Notes: a model not told the origin generated them from the sequence alone. DNA of 64,000 nt from an uncultured Maribacter sp. (GCA_947493885.1 CANLTE010000003.1:1-64000); one strand, 5' to 3'; shown: positions 32,711 to 43,331, counted from the stretch's first letter. A program made the numbers and translations.

Positions 32711-33775
32711 TTACGTTTTTAACAAGAAGTCAACAGTATCAATGTCATCTGCATACTCATAAAGTTTGGGTTTTTGCGTTTGTCCAAAACTAATTTCATT
32801 GTTAGTAACTCCTTCCGAAACAATGCATTGTAACTTTTCTTCATCGGTAACTGTTAGTTGTTGGGTTAAGGTATCAACAGTATCATAATATTCATAAAAT
32901 AGAGTGGCAATGGGGGAGGCGTATTGTTTGTCTTCCTTAAGCATTAAAAATCCATTTTCTAAGATTTTAAACTCACTCATTAAATAAACAGCTTTATTGT
33001 AATCGTAGTTATTGGCGTATTTTGCCTGATTTATTATAGGATTGTACTTATAAATTGCTTTAAAAAAAGAATCAAATTTATATCCATTAGGAATAAATAA
33101 TTTGGAAACACTGCGGCATCCTAAACCATAATATCTAAAGATGTCCTCTCCTAAAGCTTCAAGCTGTTCTAAAGTTTCCTTACCAGTTAAAATGGCAACA
33201 GAATTTCTGTTTTTACGAATTATATGAGGTTTTTTACTGAAATAGTGCTCAAAATAGCGAGCAGTATTATCACTTCCTGTCGCAATTACAGCATCAAAAT
33301 TTTCTAATCTACCATCCGTAAATGTAATTTGCTTTTCAATAGAAGGCTCAACGTGTATTAGATATTTAGAAATAAAAGGAAGTAAAGCTTTATCACTCGA
33401 AGATAATTTTACAAGCGCTTTATTGCCCGTTAATAAAACTGCCAAAAAATCATGAAATCCAACCAAAGGAATATTTCCCGCCATTATTAAGGCAACTGTT
33501 TTTTGGCTGTTTTCATTAAGATTATAGTTGTTTAACCAATTTTCTAAGTGACTTTTTGTTAATAGTTTTTGCCAGTTGTCTATAGAGAAAATAATGTTTT
33601 CTTGAGTAAACCATCCGTTATAATGTTTTGCATAAGCTACCAACTCAGAGAATTGAGTTAACCATTCTTCATTTTGCGAGCTAATATTTGCATTATTATT
33701 AGTGTATTCACAAAATTCCTTGAAGAATTCTCCTAGTTTAACAAAAGCTTGCAGTCTTAAAGTATGGTTTGTCAT
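32711..33775 (-). CDS. Acyl-CoA reductase, LuxC-like
   Basis: A protein of about 354 residues from the ATG at 33775 (MTNHTLRLQAFVKLGEF); the longer frame to 33850 overlaps the promoter. It resembles the LuxC/acyl-CoA reductase branch of the aldehyde dehydrogenase superfamily: VALIMAGNIPLVGFHDFLAVLLTGNKALVKLSS and HIIRKNRNSVAILTGKE, with the Cys in YYGLGCRSVSKLFIP as likely nucleophile. It would reduce an acyl-CoA or similar thioester to an aldehyde with NADPH. The ferredoxin gene is divergent from it and shares its promoter region, a conserved pairing in Flavobacteria. Confidence 0.8.
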   Translation of the reverse strand: MTNHTLRLQAFVKLGEFFKEFCEYTNNNANISSQNEEWLTQFSELVAYAKHYNGWFTQENIIFSIDNWQKLLTKSHLENWLNNYNLNENSQKTVALIMAGNIPLVGFHDFLAVLLTGNKALVKLSSSDKALLPFISKYLIHVEPSIEKQITFTDGRLENFDAVIATGSDNTARYFEHYFSKKPHIIRKNRNSVAILTGKETLEQLEALGEDIFRYYGLGCRSVSKLFIPNGYKFDSFFKAIYKYNPIINQAKYANNYDYNKAVYLMSEFKILENGFLMLKEDKQYASPIATLFYEYYDTVDTLTQQLTVTDEEKLQCIVSEGVTNNEISFGQTQKPKLYEYADDIDTVDFLLKT

Positions 33776-33779
33776 TATA

Positions 33780-33819
33780 TTTGTAAAAAAAATTATTTGG
33801 CGGTAACTTTGCAAAAGTA
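33780..33819. promoter_or_regulatory. Divergent promoters of ferredoxin and acyl-CoA reductase genes
   Basis: For the ferredoxin gene, TTTG (33780-33783), a 20-bp spacer and TAACTTTG (33804-33811) match the Bacteroidetes -33/-7 consensus (TTTG, 19-21 bp, TAnnTTTG). On the minus strand, TACTTTTG (33812-33819) is the -7 box of the acyl-CoA reductase gene. The two -7 boxes are directly adjacent, so the promoters probably compete. Confidence 0.7.
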
Positions 33820-33859
33820 TATATACTGCGACAAAATAAGTTAAAAACAAAGAAATATT

Positions 33860-34213
33860 ATGGCAATAATCATAACAGATGAATGTATAAACTGTGGGGC
33901 TTGCGAACCTGAATGTCCTAATACGGCTATTTATGAAGGAGCTGATGAATGGAGATACAGTGATGGTACTTCGTTAGAAGGCGATGTAGTTTTGCCAAAC
34001 GGCAAGGCTGTTAATTCTGATGATGCACAGGAACCTATAAGTGATGAATTTTATTATATATCTCCTGATAAGTGTACTGAGTGCAAAGGTTTTCATGATG
34101 AACCGCAATGTGCTGCTGTTTGTCCAGTAGACTGCTGTATTCCTGATGAAGATAATGTGGAGTCAGAAGAAGAACTTTTAGGAAAACAAAAATTTATGCA
34201 CCCAGAAGGGTAA
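33860..34213 (+). CDS. 2[4Fe-4S] ferredoxin
   Basis: A 117-residue ferredoxin with the cluster motif [13 protein letters not shown] (Cys 9, 12, 15, 19) and a second, [21 protein letters not shown], separated by a 40-residue insert, the Azotobacter FdI/YfhL-like layout. It carries electrons at low potential. It is transcribed from a consensus promoter and divergent from the acyl-CoA reductase gene, for which it may supply electrons, although LuxC-type enzymes use NADPH. Confidence 0.9.
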   Translation: MAIIITDECINCGACEPECPNTAIYEGADEWRYSDGTSLEGDVVLPNGKAVNSDDAQEPISDEFYYISPDKCTECKGFHDEPQCAAVCPVDCCIPDEDNVESEEELLGKQKFMHPEG

Positions 34214-34232
34214 TAAAAAACTTTTTAATTTT

Positions 34233-34261
34233 AAAAGCCCAATGCAATGCATTGGGCTTTT
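34233..34261. terminator. Bidirectional terminator after the ferredoxin gene
   Basis: AAAAGCCCAATGC (34233-34245) and GCATTGGGCTTTT (34249-34261) form a perfect 13-bp inverted repeat with a 3-nt loop and a T-run on the plus strand. It separates the plus-strand ferredoxin gene from the minus-strand TonB receptor gene. Confidence 0.9.
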
Positions 34262-34291
34262 TGGTTAAACAAACTACTCAACTCAAATAAA

Positions 34292-37240
34292 TCAAAAGTT
34301 AAAGCCTAGTTTAGCATAGTAATAAGCTCCTCCGAATCCCATTTGTACAGCTTCCCAGTATCCTCCTGAATCTGTTTCGCCATCATTTTGTTGATCGGGG
34401 TAAACGTTAAATAGGTTATTTCCGCCAATATTGAGTTTTAGACTATTGGTTAGGTCAAATCCAAAGTTTAAGTCAACAGTCATTTTAGCTTCAAAAATAT
34501 CTTCAGTATCAGCAAAATCTACAACCACAACTTCACTGAATCTAGTTGTAGCAAGGGAAACGTCAAACTTTTTTCTTGCATATCCCAAGTTTAAACCTAA
34601 TTTACTGTCAGGAGCAGAGGCTAATAAGAAGGATTGATCTCTTCTTCCGAAAAAAGTTTCCTGATCTAATGTTCCATTGTTTACACTCTTAATTTTCATG
34701 TTATTAAAGTTACCAGTGAAAATTGCAGATAGGCTCCCATTATCAATATGTTTTTTCCAAGAAAGAACCACATCTAAACCTGTTGTTTGTGTATCTGCAC
34801 CGTTTACAAAAAACTGGGCGTTAGCAACATTAGGTATTTGGGGCGCATCAAATGGGCTGGTAAGTACAATACGATCTTGAATATCTATGAAATAACCATC
34901 TACAGTAGCATTAAAGTTACCAAACGAAGCCGTAAACCCTAGACCAGCATTAATAGCCTTTTCCTCATTTAATGCATCAATTCCGAATGAAGCTGTCACA
35001 GGGCTATTGTTAGGGGATAATAAAGACTCTTCAGCAACACCTCCATCAAAACTTGTGAATTTAAGGTTGTAATAAATTTGAGCTAAAGATGGTGCTCTAA
35101 AGCCAGTACTTACCGATCCTCTAATATTAAAATTTTCAGATGCTTTTAAACGCATGGCAAGCTTTCCGTTTATGGTATTACCAAAATCACTATAATCTTC
35201 ATACCTAACCGCAGCACTTAATAAAAAGGTTTCAGAAAAATCTATTTCAGCATCAGCATATAAAGAAACGTTAGATCGGTTACGGTCAACTTCATTTGCG
35301 GGACTATATCCTGGGAAGCCTTGAGAACCACCAGGCCTTAAGTTTCCTGTTTCCGGGTCAGTAGGTTGTATTTGAGTAGATGGATCCGTAATTAATAATC
35401 CGTTAGTGTCAAAAGTACCGTAAGCAGTTTCTTCCCCTGCAAAAATCACAAAATTCTCATTTCTATATTCAGCACCAAATGCAAAATTTAATCCTTCTAA
35501 AATATCTTCATAATATTTGGAAAAATCTAAGTTTAAGGTGTTTTGAGTTAAACTATGTCCTCCAGCATCAAAATCTGTTGGGGAGGATTCCTGTAATGAA
35601 GCGTTTAAGCTTCCTTTAATGAAGTAATGAAAATTATTTTTTCCGTAAGTATTACTGAAATCCACTTTCCATCCATTATCCAATTCCGTTTTAAACCCTG
35701 CAGATATAGAGTTGTCTGTAATAATTGAAGTAATTCTAGGAGTGAATCCATCAGGGTACCTGCTTATTACATTACGTTCAGTTGGGTTGTTTCTTGTAAA
35801 GGCAAAAGCATCCGTATCTCTATAGTTTCTCCCTCCAAATGCATATATCTCCGACTTATCAGAAACAGGAATAGATGCATTTAGCATGAAGTTGAACCCT
35901 GTAATAGCGGCCTCTCCAAATCCTCTTCTAAAATTGTACCCTGGACGTAAGGTTTTGTTTTTTTTGATGTATTCGGTAGTTAGGTTTACATATCCTCTTT
36001 CTCCAATTCCGATTCCATAGTTAATTCCAGCTTTAATGGATCCACCATCAAAATTTTGGTCGCTTCCAATTTGATTTCCATCTTTATCAGTGTCTAACCT
36101 ATTACCATCAGTATTTGGAGTTCCATCAGGAAAATCTCCATCTGCGTTAGCGTTGTAAGCGCCATAACTAACAAATCCACTTACTTCATCAACATTATTT
36201 TTTAAAACAATGTTAATTACACCAGCAATTGCATCTGATCCATATTGTGCAGCAGCGCCATCTCTAAGTATTTCAATTCTTTTTATAGCACTTGTTGGTA
36301 TTGCATTTAAATCGGTACCTGTATTACCTCTTCCTCTGGTTCCAAAAATGTTTATTAATGAAGATTGGTGTCTTCTTTTTCCATTAATTAATACAAGCGT
36401 TTGGTCAGGACCTAATCCACGTAATGAAGCTGGGTCAATATGATCAGCTCCATCAGAACCAGATTGTTTATTTGCATTGAATGAAGGAGCAGCGTATTGT
36501 AGTAATTGATTTACTTCAATACTACCACTTTGTGTAGCTACATCGGCCACATCAATAATGTCAACTGGTACAGATGAATCTGTTGCGGTTCTTTTTGGAC
36601 TACGTGACCCTACAACTTGTACTCCATCCAATTGCACACCTTCACTTAGGCTCACATTTATAGTAGTGTTCTGTCCAACTGTTTTTTCCAAAGTTGTAAA
36701 ACCTATGTAACTATAAACCAGAGTTGCACCTTCTGAAACGGTTATCTCATAATTTCCATCAAAGTCAGTTGTGGTTCCGTTTGTAGTTCCTTTTTCCACA
36801 ATATTTACACCACCTAAAGGCTCTCCGTTTTGGTCGCTTACTATACCGGAAATAGTATTTTGAATGGTTTGTAGTATTATGGTAGTATTAAAATGACCAC
36901 TTTGCGCCATTTTAGGTTTGGCCGTCTTAGTTTTTTTAATTTTTTTATGATATACTACGTAATAATTGTTTCCGAGGTACTCAAAGTCGAACCTGGTATT
37001 TTCCTCTAATTTGTTAATAATAACTTCCAGCGTGGCATACCTATACTCTTCGGGATTTAACTTTGTATTTGACACTATGGCTGGGTTATAGGTGAAGTAT
37101 ACCTCATGCTCAGAACTAATAGTATTTAAAAATTCTGATAGAGTAATGCTTTTAAGGGATGCCTTGGCTGCCTGTATTTGAATTGAGAATAAGCCAATAA
37201 GCAGTAAAAAAAGAATAGTTTTGAGTTGTTTTTTTAGCAT
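34292..37240 (-). CDS. TonB-dependent receptor with STN signalling domain
   Basis: A 982-residue outer-membrane receptor. After a signal peptide (FSIQIQAAKA) comes a secretin/TonB short N-terminal (STN) domain (about 30-100; SLKSITLSEFLNTISSEHEVYFTYNPAIV), then a carboxypeptidase-like sandwich (ISGIVSDQNGEPLGGVNIVEKGTT, about 130-215), a plug ([27 protein letters not shown]) and the barrel ending YYYAKLGFNF. The STN domain talks to the FecR-type protein encoded just upstream. No SusD partner follows, so a soluble ligand such as a metal complex or small oligomer is more likely than a polysaccharide. Confidence 0.9.
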   Translation of the reverse strand: MLKKQLKTILFLLLIGLFSIQIQAAKASLKSITLSEFLNTISSEHEVYFTYNPAIVSNTKLNPEEYRYATLEVIINKLEENTRFDFEYLGNNYYVVYHKKIKKTKTAKPKMAQSGHFNTTIILQTIQNTISGIVSDQNGEPLGGVNIVEKGTTNGTTTDFDGNYEITVSEGATLVYSYIGFTTLEKTVGQNTTINVSLSEGVQLDGVQVVGSRSPKRTATDSSVPVDIIDVADVATQSGSIEVNQLLQYAAPSFNANKQSGSDGADHIDPASLRGLGPDQTLVLINGKRRHQSSLINIFGTRGRGNTGTDLNAIPTSAIKRIEILRDGAAAQYGSDAIAGVINIVLKNNVDEVSGFVSYGAYNANADGDFPDGTPNTDGNRLDTDKDGNQIGSDQNFDGGSIKAGINYGIGIGERGYVNLTTEYIKKNKTLRPGYNFRRGFGEAAITGFNFMLNASIPVSDKSEIYAFGGRNYRDTDAFAFTRNNPTERNVISRYPDGFTPRITSIITDNSISAGFKTELDNGWKVDFSNTYGKNNFHYFIKGSLNASLQESSPTDFDAGGHSLTQNTLNLDFSKYYEDILEGLNFAFGAEYRNENFVIFAGEETAYGTFDTNGLLITDPSTQIQPTDPETGNLRPGGSQGFPGYSPANEVDRNRSNVSLYADAEIDFSETFLLSAAVRYEDYSDFGNTINGKLAMRLKASENFNIRGSVSTGFRAPSLAQIYYNLKFTSFDGGVAEESLLSPNNSPVTASFGIDALNEEKAINAGLGFTASFGNFNATVDGYFIDIQDRIVLTSPFDAPQIPNVANAQFFVNGADTQTTGLDVVLSWKKHIDNGSLSAIFTGNFNNMKIKSVNNGTLDQETFFGRRDQSFLLASAPDSKLGLNLGYARKKFDVSLATTRFSEVVVVDFADTEDIFEAKMTVDLNFGFDLTNSLKLNIGGNNLFNVYPDQQNDGETDSGGYWEAVQMGFGGAYYYAKLGFNF

Positions 37241-37255
37241 AGTTTTTGTTTTTAA

Positions 37256-38251
37256 TTATTGGGTAGATATTACTATTGAGTCATTTCTTTTAATAAGTTT
37301 TATTCCAGCAGACTTTTCAATTGCTTTTAAACATATTTCGATATTTTGATTAGGAATTCCTCCAGAAATTATTATTTGTTCTAAGTTTTTTTCCTTAAAA
37401 TATATAGGTAATCCGTAGGTAGATTCTATATTTTTCATGACTGTTTTAAGTGTCTGATTATTGAAAATATAAGTGCCATTTCTCCATAATTTATACGGAT
37501 TTTTTTTAGAAACTTTAGTATGGGTTATTTTTTCTGTTTCCTTTGAGAAAGAAACAAACTCCCCAGGGTTTATTTTTTTAGTAACACCGTTTTTAAGAAC
37601 CAAGTGAATAGATCCTTCGTCTAAAACTACATCTGTTTTTTTATCGCGAGTATTTACATGAAACTTGGTTCCATACACTTCTACCTTAAGGTCATTAGTC
37701 GTAACCCAAAATTTTGCTTTAGTAGAAGGAATAGGTTTTACTTTAAAATACGCTTCCCCAACTAGGGTTACGTTTCTGGGGTTTTGTTTCGAATAGGTAA
37801 TAAATGAATTACCATTAAGAACAACAGAAGTTCCATCGGGTAAGGTTAGATTAATAATTTCTCCAAAGGCGGTTTCGTGTGTAATAGTAGCATTATTGTT
37901 GGAAACAAGAACAACAAAAATGATAGCTAAGACTGCTGCAATACCATATGGAATATAGGAAAGAATATTTTTTTTAGTTTGTTTATGCTTTTTTATAGCA
38001 AAAGTAGCGTCTATTGTTGTAAGCACCTTGTTTAACTCCTTTTCTACAGTATCATTTGGTAATTCTGTTTTATTAAAATTAATGCCAATGACTATAGATT
38101 TAGCAAGATCTATAGTTTCTATTTTTGACTCGTTATTAGAAATCCAAGAATTCCAATAATTAATATCATTTTGGTTTTTCTTTTTAGCCCAATTAATAAA
38201 GGAGGTATCCTCTAATAAATTTTCTAAAAGTTTTTGATCTATATTATCCAT
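37256..38251 (-). CDS. FecR family anti-sigma factor
   Basis: A protein of about 331 residues from the ATG at 38251 (MDNIDQKLLENLLED); a longer ATG start at 38269 is possible. A cytosolic N-terminal part (about 1-85) binds the sigma factor, one membrane helix (YGIAAVLAIIFVVLVS, about 100-118) follows, and a periplasmic FecR domain (TLPDGTSVVLNGNSFITYSKQ to GEFVSFSK) plus a C-terminal STN-like lid (NQTLKTVMKNIESTYGLPIYF) complete it. It lies 16 bp before the STN-receptor gene. It should relay receptor occupancy to the ECF sigma encoded at 41463-42038. Confidence 0.9.
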   Translation of the reverse strand: MDNIDQKLLENLLEDTSFINWAKKKNQNDINYWNSWISNNESKIETIDLAKSIVIGINFNKTELPNDTVEKELNKVLTTIDATFAIKKHKQTKKNILSYIPYGIAAVLAIIFVVLVSNNNATITHETAFGEIINLTLPDGTSVVLNGNSFITYSKQNPRNVTLVGEAYFKVKPIPSTKAKFWVTTNDLKVEVYGTKFHVNTRDKKTDVVLDEGSIHLVLKNGVTKKINPGEFVSFSKETEKITHTKVSKKNPYKLWRNGTYIFNNQTLKTVMKNIESTYGLPIYFKEKNLEQIIISGGIPNQNIEICLKAIEKSAGIKLIKRNDSIVISTQ

Positions 38252-38316
38252 TATAGGGTGTATATTCATTAATAAAGAGGCAATAATAAATAATATATAC
38301 CCTAATTTTTATAAAA

Positions 38317-38340
38317 AAAGACCGCCAATTGGCGGTCTTT
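38317..38340 (-). terminator. Palindromic terminator downstream of the STN-less TonB receptor
   Basis: A perfect 24-bp palindrome (AAAGACCGCC around AATT) lies at 38317-38340 and is followed by a run of seven T on the minus strand. A second perfect palindrome of 16 bp, AATCACTTAAGTGATT, is at 38349-38364, two bases past the stop codon. The pair separates the receptor gene from the FecR gene, so FecR needs its own promoter or partial read-through. Confidence 0.8.
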
Positions 38341-38366
38341 AATTTTTTAATCACTTAAGTGATTGA

Positions 38367-41285
38367 TTATTTGAGGCTTAAGCTAACTCTAGCAAATAAA
38401 AATCTACCTCCAATACCAAATTGTTGAGCTCTTCTTGACCAATCAAAACGTCCAGAACTTCTATTAGTTCCTCCATCAGCAAGTTCTTCAGCAGCTCTAT
38501 CTGGGTAAATATCAAACAAATTATTAGCTCCAACTGTAAAAGTAAGTGCATCTGTAACTTTATATCCGATAGATAAATCTGTAACTAATTTGGTGCCAAA
38601 TACTTGTTGCCTGTCAACATTCGTAGTGGCTTCTGTTACTTCTCCAAAATATACATTTCTTAGAAAAACGATTAGTTTGTTTGAAGTTAAGCTGTTAGAT
38701 AAATTAATCTTAGTTCGCGGTACAGCTTCTTCTAAGTATACACGACTATCTTCAGGAAAGTAAGTACCAACCAATCCCGCGTTTTCTAGAACTTGCGAAG
38801 CATTTATATCACCAACTTGTTTAGTTTTAGAAAAAGTACCTGCTAAGTCTGATTTTAATTTCCAGTTATCACCTAGTATTGCTTTATGGGTAATTACAAC
38901 ATCTAAACCTTTTGATTCAGTATCGATTGCATTTGCAAAAAATGAAGCTGCTGTTGCATTTGCCTGTCCAAGTAAAACATCTAACTCTGATCCAGTTCCA
39001 GGCCCTCTAAATTGTCCAGTATACACAACTCTATCATTGATTTTAACAAAATAACCGTCAATGGTAAAGGTTAGGTTAGCATCGGGTATTTTAGCTGTTA
39101 ACCCAAGACTAGCACTAGAAGAAGTTTCCTCTTTTAATTGAGGAATACCTAAAAGACTTGCCGCTCTACTATCATTAGCAAAAGTACCAACCTCTTGAGG
39201 GTCTCCGTTTTGATCAAAAATAGTAGAAGTGGAATTAAAGTTAATTTGATGTAATGATGGAGCTCTAAAACCGGTATTAACAGCTGCGCGTATATTAAAA
39301 TTGTCTGAGATTTTATATCTGGTTGCTAGCTTAAAATTAATAGTAGAACCAAAATCACTATAGTTTTCAAATCTAGTAGCAAAGCTTGCTAAAAATTTCT
39401 CCGAAAAATCGGCTTCAATATCAAAATATCCTGCAACACTACTTCTGCCTCGGGATAGTTCATTGTTAGGGCTGAAGCCTGGGAAAACTTGTGACCCACC
39501 TGGTCTTGAATTTCCAAAAAAGTCTTGTGAAGGTTGTTGAGAAGCAAGGGTAATTACCTGTCCGTCCCCTGTATATTGCGAGTACGAAGCCTCTTCTCCA
39601 GCAACTATTTCATAATTTTCTACTCTATACTCAGCTCCAAAAGCAACATTTAAACCGGACATAATATCATCAAAAAACTGACTTATATCTAAGTTTGTGG
39701 TATTCTGAGCGAATGAAAATCCACCTGCATCAAATTTTGTTGGAGAGGAACTTTGTTGAGAAGCATTAAACGTATTTCCTATGGTATATAAAAATGAATT
39801 TTTTCCGTAGGTATTACTAAAATCCACATTCCAATCTCCAATTTTACCTTTTATTCCCGCAGATAATGAACGATCCTTAATGTTAGAGTTAATCTCCGGT
39901 AAAAAACCATTTATATACGCAGGTGTAAATGTTCTACTCTGGTTTGGTAATCTATAAAATCCTGCAGAATTTCCAGTTCTTGAGCTTATGCCGGCGAAGG
40001 AGTATATTTCAGTACCATTGTCATCTAATGGTAATGAAAAATTAGCAAAAAATCTACCTCCTCGTAAAGCTGATTGTCCAACACGCATATTGTAATCGCT
40101 ACGTTGTTGGCCTCTAGCCGCAAGTTCAGAATCTGTAACATCAGCAGATAAAACAGTTCTTAGCTCATCTTTTGTTGTTGCGCCATTTAAGTTTATTCCA
40201 GCACTGTTAGCATATTGAATAACATCTGCAACGTCATCATCCAGTAAATTTGAGATATCATACCCATCATTACTCGCAAATCTTTCAACGGTATTGTAAG
40301 CGTTAAAAACATTGCCTTCCCATTCTTTCATTCGACTATAATCTTGTCGAACATCAAAATCTCCGGAAAACGTAATATAACCACCTTTATCACCTAAAGG
40401 TAGACCATAACTTGCTCCAACATTTGTTGTTTCACCGTCAGAGCCACCTGTTTGTCCATTAGCATTTTTAGTGAAATTGGCCCCAGTTGTTACTGATGCA
40501 TTCAATTCATTTACAGAAGTATTTAAAACAATATTTATTACACCTGCAATAGCGTCAGAGCCGTATTGAGCAGCAGCTCCATCTCTTAAAACTTCAATTC
40601 TTTTTATGGCAGCGGCAGGTATTGAATTTAAATCTGTTCCCACGCTTCCTCGTCCAAAAGTTCCATTTACATTAATTAGAGACGATGTATGTCTTCTCTT
40701 CCCATTAATCAATACTAATACCTGATCAGGACCTAAACCTCTTAAAGAAGCTGGGTCAATATGATCCGTTCCGTCAGAAATTGTTTGGGTATTAGATGTA
40801 AAAGAAGGTGCAACGTAATTTAAAATTTGATTTAAATTTACTTGTGGAGCTACAGAATTTAGGGTTTTTACATCTATAACATCTACAGGAACAGAACTTT
40901 CTGTAGCAGTTCTGTTTGGATTTCTAGACCCAATAACAATGGCTTCAGAAAGTTCAACTCCAGCGACCAGAGTGACATTTATTGTTGAACCGTTTACTGT
41001 TACCTCCTTGGTGGTAAAACCAATATAAGATACTACTAAGACATCCCCAGTACTAGCGTTAATGGTATAGTTACCATCAAAATCGGTAGTTGTTCCTGTG
41101 CTAGTACCTTTTACAACGATGGAAGCTCCAGGCAAAGGCTCTCCATCTTCATCCAGTACCTTTCCAGTTACTGGTTCTTGTATATTATATACAATTGTTT
41201 TTTCGGAATGAATAGCATGTGCTCCCGAGATACCTAATAAAAGAAACAAAGAGAGTACTGTACTAAGCATTTTAGTTCTTTTCAT
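38367..41285 (-). CDS. TonB-dependent receptor without STN domain
   Basis: A 972-residue outer-membrane receptor closely related to the one at 34292-37240: [32 protein letters not shown] and [28 protein letters not shown] are nearly the same. After a signal peptide it starts directly with the carboxypeptidase-like sandwich ([20 protein letters not shown], about 40-125) and so lacks the STN signalling part. The barrel ends [10 protein letters not shown]. It lies between the sigma and FecR genes. Probably it is the transport receptor whose expression the locus controls; the ligand is not known. Confidence 0.9.
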   Translation of the reverse strand: MKRTKMLSTVLSLFLLLGISGAHAIHSEKTIVYNIQEPVTGKVLDEDGEPLPGASIVVKGTSTGTTTDFDGNYTINASTGDVLVVSYIGFTTKEVTVNGSTINVTLVAGVELSEAIVIGSRNPNRTATESSVPVDVIDVKTLNSVAPQVNLNQILNYVAPSFTSNTQTISDGTDHIDPASLRGLGPDQVLVLINGKRRHTSSLINVNGTFGRGSVGTDLNSIPAAAIKRIEVLRDGAAAQYGSDAIAGVINIVLNTSVNELNASVTTGANFTKNANGQTGGSDGETTNVGASYGLPLGDKGGYITFSGDFDVRQDYSRMKEWEGNVFNAYNTVERFASNDGYDISNLLDDDVADVIQYANSAGINLNGATTKDELRTVLSADVTDSELAARGQQRSDYNMRVGQSALRGGRFFANFSLPLDDNGTEIYSFAGISSRTGNSAGFYRLPNQSRTFTPAYINGFLPEINSNIKDRSLSAGIKGKIGDWNVDFSNTYGKNSFLYTIGNTFNASQQSSSPTKFDAGGFSFAQNTTNLDISQFFDDIMSGLNVAFGAEYRVENYEIVAGEEASYSQYTGDGQVITLASQQPSQDFFGNSRPGGSQVFPGFSPNNELSRGRSSVAGYFDIEADFSEKFLASFATRFENYSDFGSTINFKLATRYKISDNFNIRAAVNTGFRAPSLHQINFNSTSTIFDQNGDPQEVGTFANDSRAASLLGIPQLKEETSSSASLGLTAKIPDANLTFTIDGYFVKINDRVVYTGQFRGPGTGSELDVLLGQANATAASFFANAIDTESKGLDVVITHKAILGDNWKLKSDLAGTFSKTKQVGDINASQVLENAGLVGTYFPEDSRVYLEEAVPRTKINLSNSLTSNKLIVFLRNVYFGEVTEATTNVDRQQVFGTKLVTDLSIGYKVTDALTFTVGANNLFDIYPDRAAEELADGGTNRSSGRFDWSRRAQQFGIGGRFLFARVSLSLK

Positions 41286-41450
41286 AATTTTGAGTTTTGT
41301 TGTTAGTAATTAGTTGAAACTTAACATTAGAAACTTTTCAACTACAATAGGAGGTACTACTGTAATTAATAAATCGCCATTTTGTTTAATAGAAACCGAA
41401 GCGTTTAAGCTACTTGTTCTCTATTAAGAGTCATAATTCAAAAAAATATA

Positions 41451-41468
41451 CCCTAAATTATTTTAGGG
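41451..41468 (-). terminator. Terminator at the end of the ECF sigma gene
   Basis: CCCTAAA (41451-41457) and TTTAGGG (41462-41468) form a 7-bp stem with a 4-nt loop that includes the sigma stop codon. On the minus strand TATATTTTTTTG follows. It may reduce read-through into the receptor gene, whose start is 166 bp further. Confidence 0.6.
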
Positions 41469-42038
41469 ATTTAAAATGTGTTGAAGTGCTTTAGACTCAG
41501 ATTTGTTTCTGAGTTTTACAAAAGCCTTTTGTAATGTGTTTTGAACACTTTGATAAGTAATGTCCATAACCTCGCTAATTTCTTTTGTGGTTAACAAGCT
41601 ATAGTACTTTAAATATATAGCTTCTCTTTCGCGAGTAGAAAGACTGTTTATAAGTGTGGTTAATGTTTTATTTTTTATTAAAAAATTTTCTTGCTGAATG
41701 TGAATTTCCTCTGCTGAAAACACAAAATCTTTATTAGACTCAAACAAGTCATCATAAGATAAATGTTTTTTTTCCTTTTTAATATGTTTAAATAAATACC
41801 TCCGAAACGAAATATACAAATAGGATTTTACATTTAAAACATTTTCCAGCTTATTTTTGTTTTCAAATAAATACACAAAAAAGTTTTGTAAACAGTCTTC
41901 GGTAAGTTCTTTGTTTCCTGAAATTTTAACACCATAATTATGTAGCATGGGGTAGAAGTGCTTAAACAAACCAGAAAAAGCGTTTAAGTCTCCCTTTACA
42001 AATAAAAACCACAATGATTTTTCGGGTGAAAACTCCAT
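41463..42038 (-). CDS. ECF sigma factor, FecI-like
   Basis: A 191-residue sigma-70 factor of the Bacteroidetes ECF type. Region 2 is at about residues 15-85 (FYPMLHNYGVKISGNKELTEDCLQNFFVYLF, YISFRRYLFKHI), and region 4 at about 130-182 (LSTREREAIYLKYYSLLTTKEISEVMDITYQSVQNTLQKAFVKLR). With the FecR protein it forms a cell-surface signalling pair. Its gene comes first in the minus-strand locus, separated from FecR by a complete receptor gene. Confidence 0.9.
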   Translation of the reverse strand: MEFSPEKSLWFLFVKGDLNAFSGLFKHFYPMLHNYGVKISGNKELTEDCLQNFFVYLFENKNKLENVLNVKSYLYISFRRYLFKHIKKEKKHLSYDDLFESNKDFVFSAEEIHIQQENFLIKNKTLTTLINSLSTREREAIYLKYYSLLTTKEISEVMDITYQSVQNTLQKAFVKLRNKSESKALQHILNP

Positions 42039-42208
42039 ATAGTTACAAGTAGGATATTATCAAATATATATTTTTTTAGTTAAAACGGTGTTAATAATTA
42101 GTCTTAAAAGATGTTTTTGTTAACTAAACAATAATTAGATGTTGTTGTTGATAGTTTAGCAAAATAAGATACCGATCATTTGTAATCCATAATTATAGAA
42201 GTAAAAAC

Positions 42209-42216
42209 TATATTTG
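42209..42216 (+). promoter_or_regulatory. -7 box of ychF
   Basis: TATATTTG matches TAnnTTTG and lies 21 bp before the ychF start codon. A TTTG at 42179-42182 is 26 bp upstream, longer than the usual 19-21 bp, so the -33 element is uncertain. Confidence 0.5.
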
Positions 42217-42236
42217 CATTTTTAAAACCATTTTAA

Positions 42237-43331
42237 ATGAAAGCAGGTATCGTTGGATTGCCAAATGTTGGAAAATCAACACTATTTAATTGTTTATCAA
42301 ACGCAAAAGCTCAAAGCGCAAATTTTCCTTTTTGTACAATTGAACCTAATATAGGAGTTGTTAATGTTCCAGATGTTCGCTTGGAAAAATTAGAAGAATT
42401 GGTTACCCCAGAGAAAGTAATACCTGCAACAGTAGAAATCGTTGACATTGCTGGTTTGGTAAAGGGAGCTAGCAAAGGTGAAGGTCTTGGAAATCAGTTT
42501 TTAGGAAATATTAGGGAAACTGATGCCATTATTCATGTGTTACGCTGTTTTGATAACGACAATATTGTTCATGTGGATGGTTCTGTTGACCCAATTAGAG
42601 ACAAGGAAACTATTGATATGGAATTGCAGTTGAAAGATTTAGAAACTGTAGAGAAAAAACTAGATAAAGTAAAGCGAGCTGCAAAGACTGGTAATAAAGA
42701 AGCTCAGAAAGAAGAAGCTATTCTTTTAGCTATAAAAAATGGATTAGAAGCAGGGACATCTGTAAGAGCTATCGAAATTAGTGACGAAGATAGATTGGAG
42801 TTTGTTAAGCCATTACAATTTATTACGGACAAACCAGTAATGTACGTTTGTAATGTTGATGAGGGTGCAGCTGTATCTGGAAATGCCTATGTTGAAAAAG
42901 TACAACTAAATGTGGCTCAAGAAAGTGCTGAAGTCGTAGTATTGGCTGTAGGAACAGAAGCTGATATAACAGAACTGGATTCTTATGAAGAACGTCAAAT
43001 GTTTTTAGAAGATTTAGGTTTGGATGAGCCAGGTTCTGCTAAATTAATTCGTGGTGCGTACAAATTATTGGAATTGGAAACCTATTTTACTGCTGGAGTA
43101 AAAGAAGTACGCGCTTGGACTATTCCTGTTGGAGCAACAGCGCCGCAAGCGGCAGGAGTAATTCATACCGATTTTGAAAAAGGATTTATTAGAGCTGAGG
43201 TCATTGGATACAATGACTATGTAACTTTTGGAAGCGAAGCAAAAGTTAAAGAAGCTGGTAAAATGCGAGTAGAAGGTAAGGAGTACATTGTTAAAGATGG
43301 TGATGTTATGCATTTTAGGTTTAATGTGTAG
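42237..43331 (+). CDS. ychF: Redox-regulated ATPase YchF
   Basis: A 364-residue Obg-family P-loop protein with full length for the family. It has the G1 motif GLPNVGKST at residues 6-14, the G3 segment [20 protein letters not shown], a coiled-coil insert and the C-terminal TGS domain (about 280-364; [16 protein letters not shown]). YchF/OLA1 proteins bind ATP in preference to GTP and associate with ribosomes; the G4 motif here is NVDE instead of NKxD, as expected for YchF. A terminator follows its stop codon. Confidence 0.95.
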   Translation: MKAGIVGLPNVGKSTLFNCLSNAKAQSANFPFCTIEPNIGVVNVPDVRLEKLEELVTPEKVIPATVEIVDIAGLVKGASKGEGLGNQFLGNIRETDAIIHVLRCFDNDNIVHVDGSVDPIRDKETIDMELQLKDLETVEKKLDKVKRAAKTGNKEAQKEEAILLAIKNGLEAGTSVRAIEISDEDRLEFVKPLQFITDKPVMYVCNVDEGAAVSGNAYVEKVQLNVAQESAEVVVLAVGTEADITELDSYEERQMFLEDLGLDEPGSAKLIRGAYKLLELETYFTAGVKEVRAWTIPVGATAPQAAGVIHTDFEKGFIRAEVIGYNDYVTFGSEAKVKEAGKMRVEGKEYIVKDGDVMHFRFNV

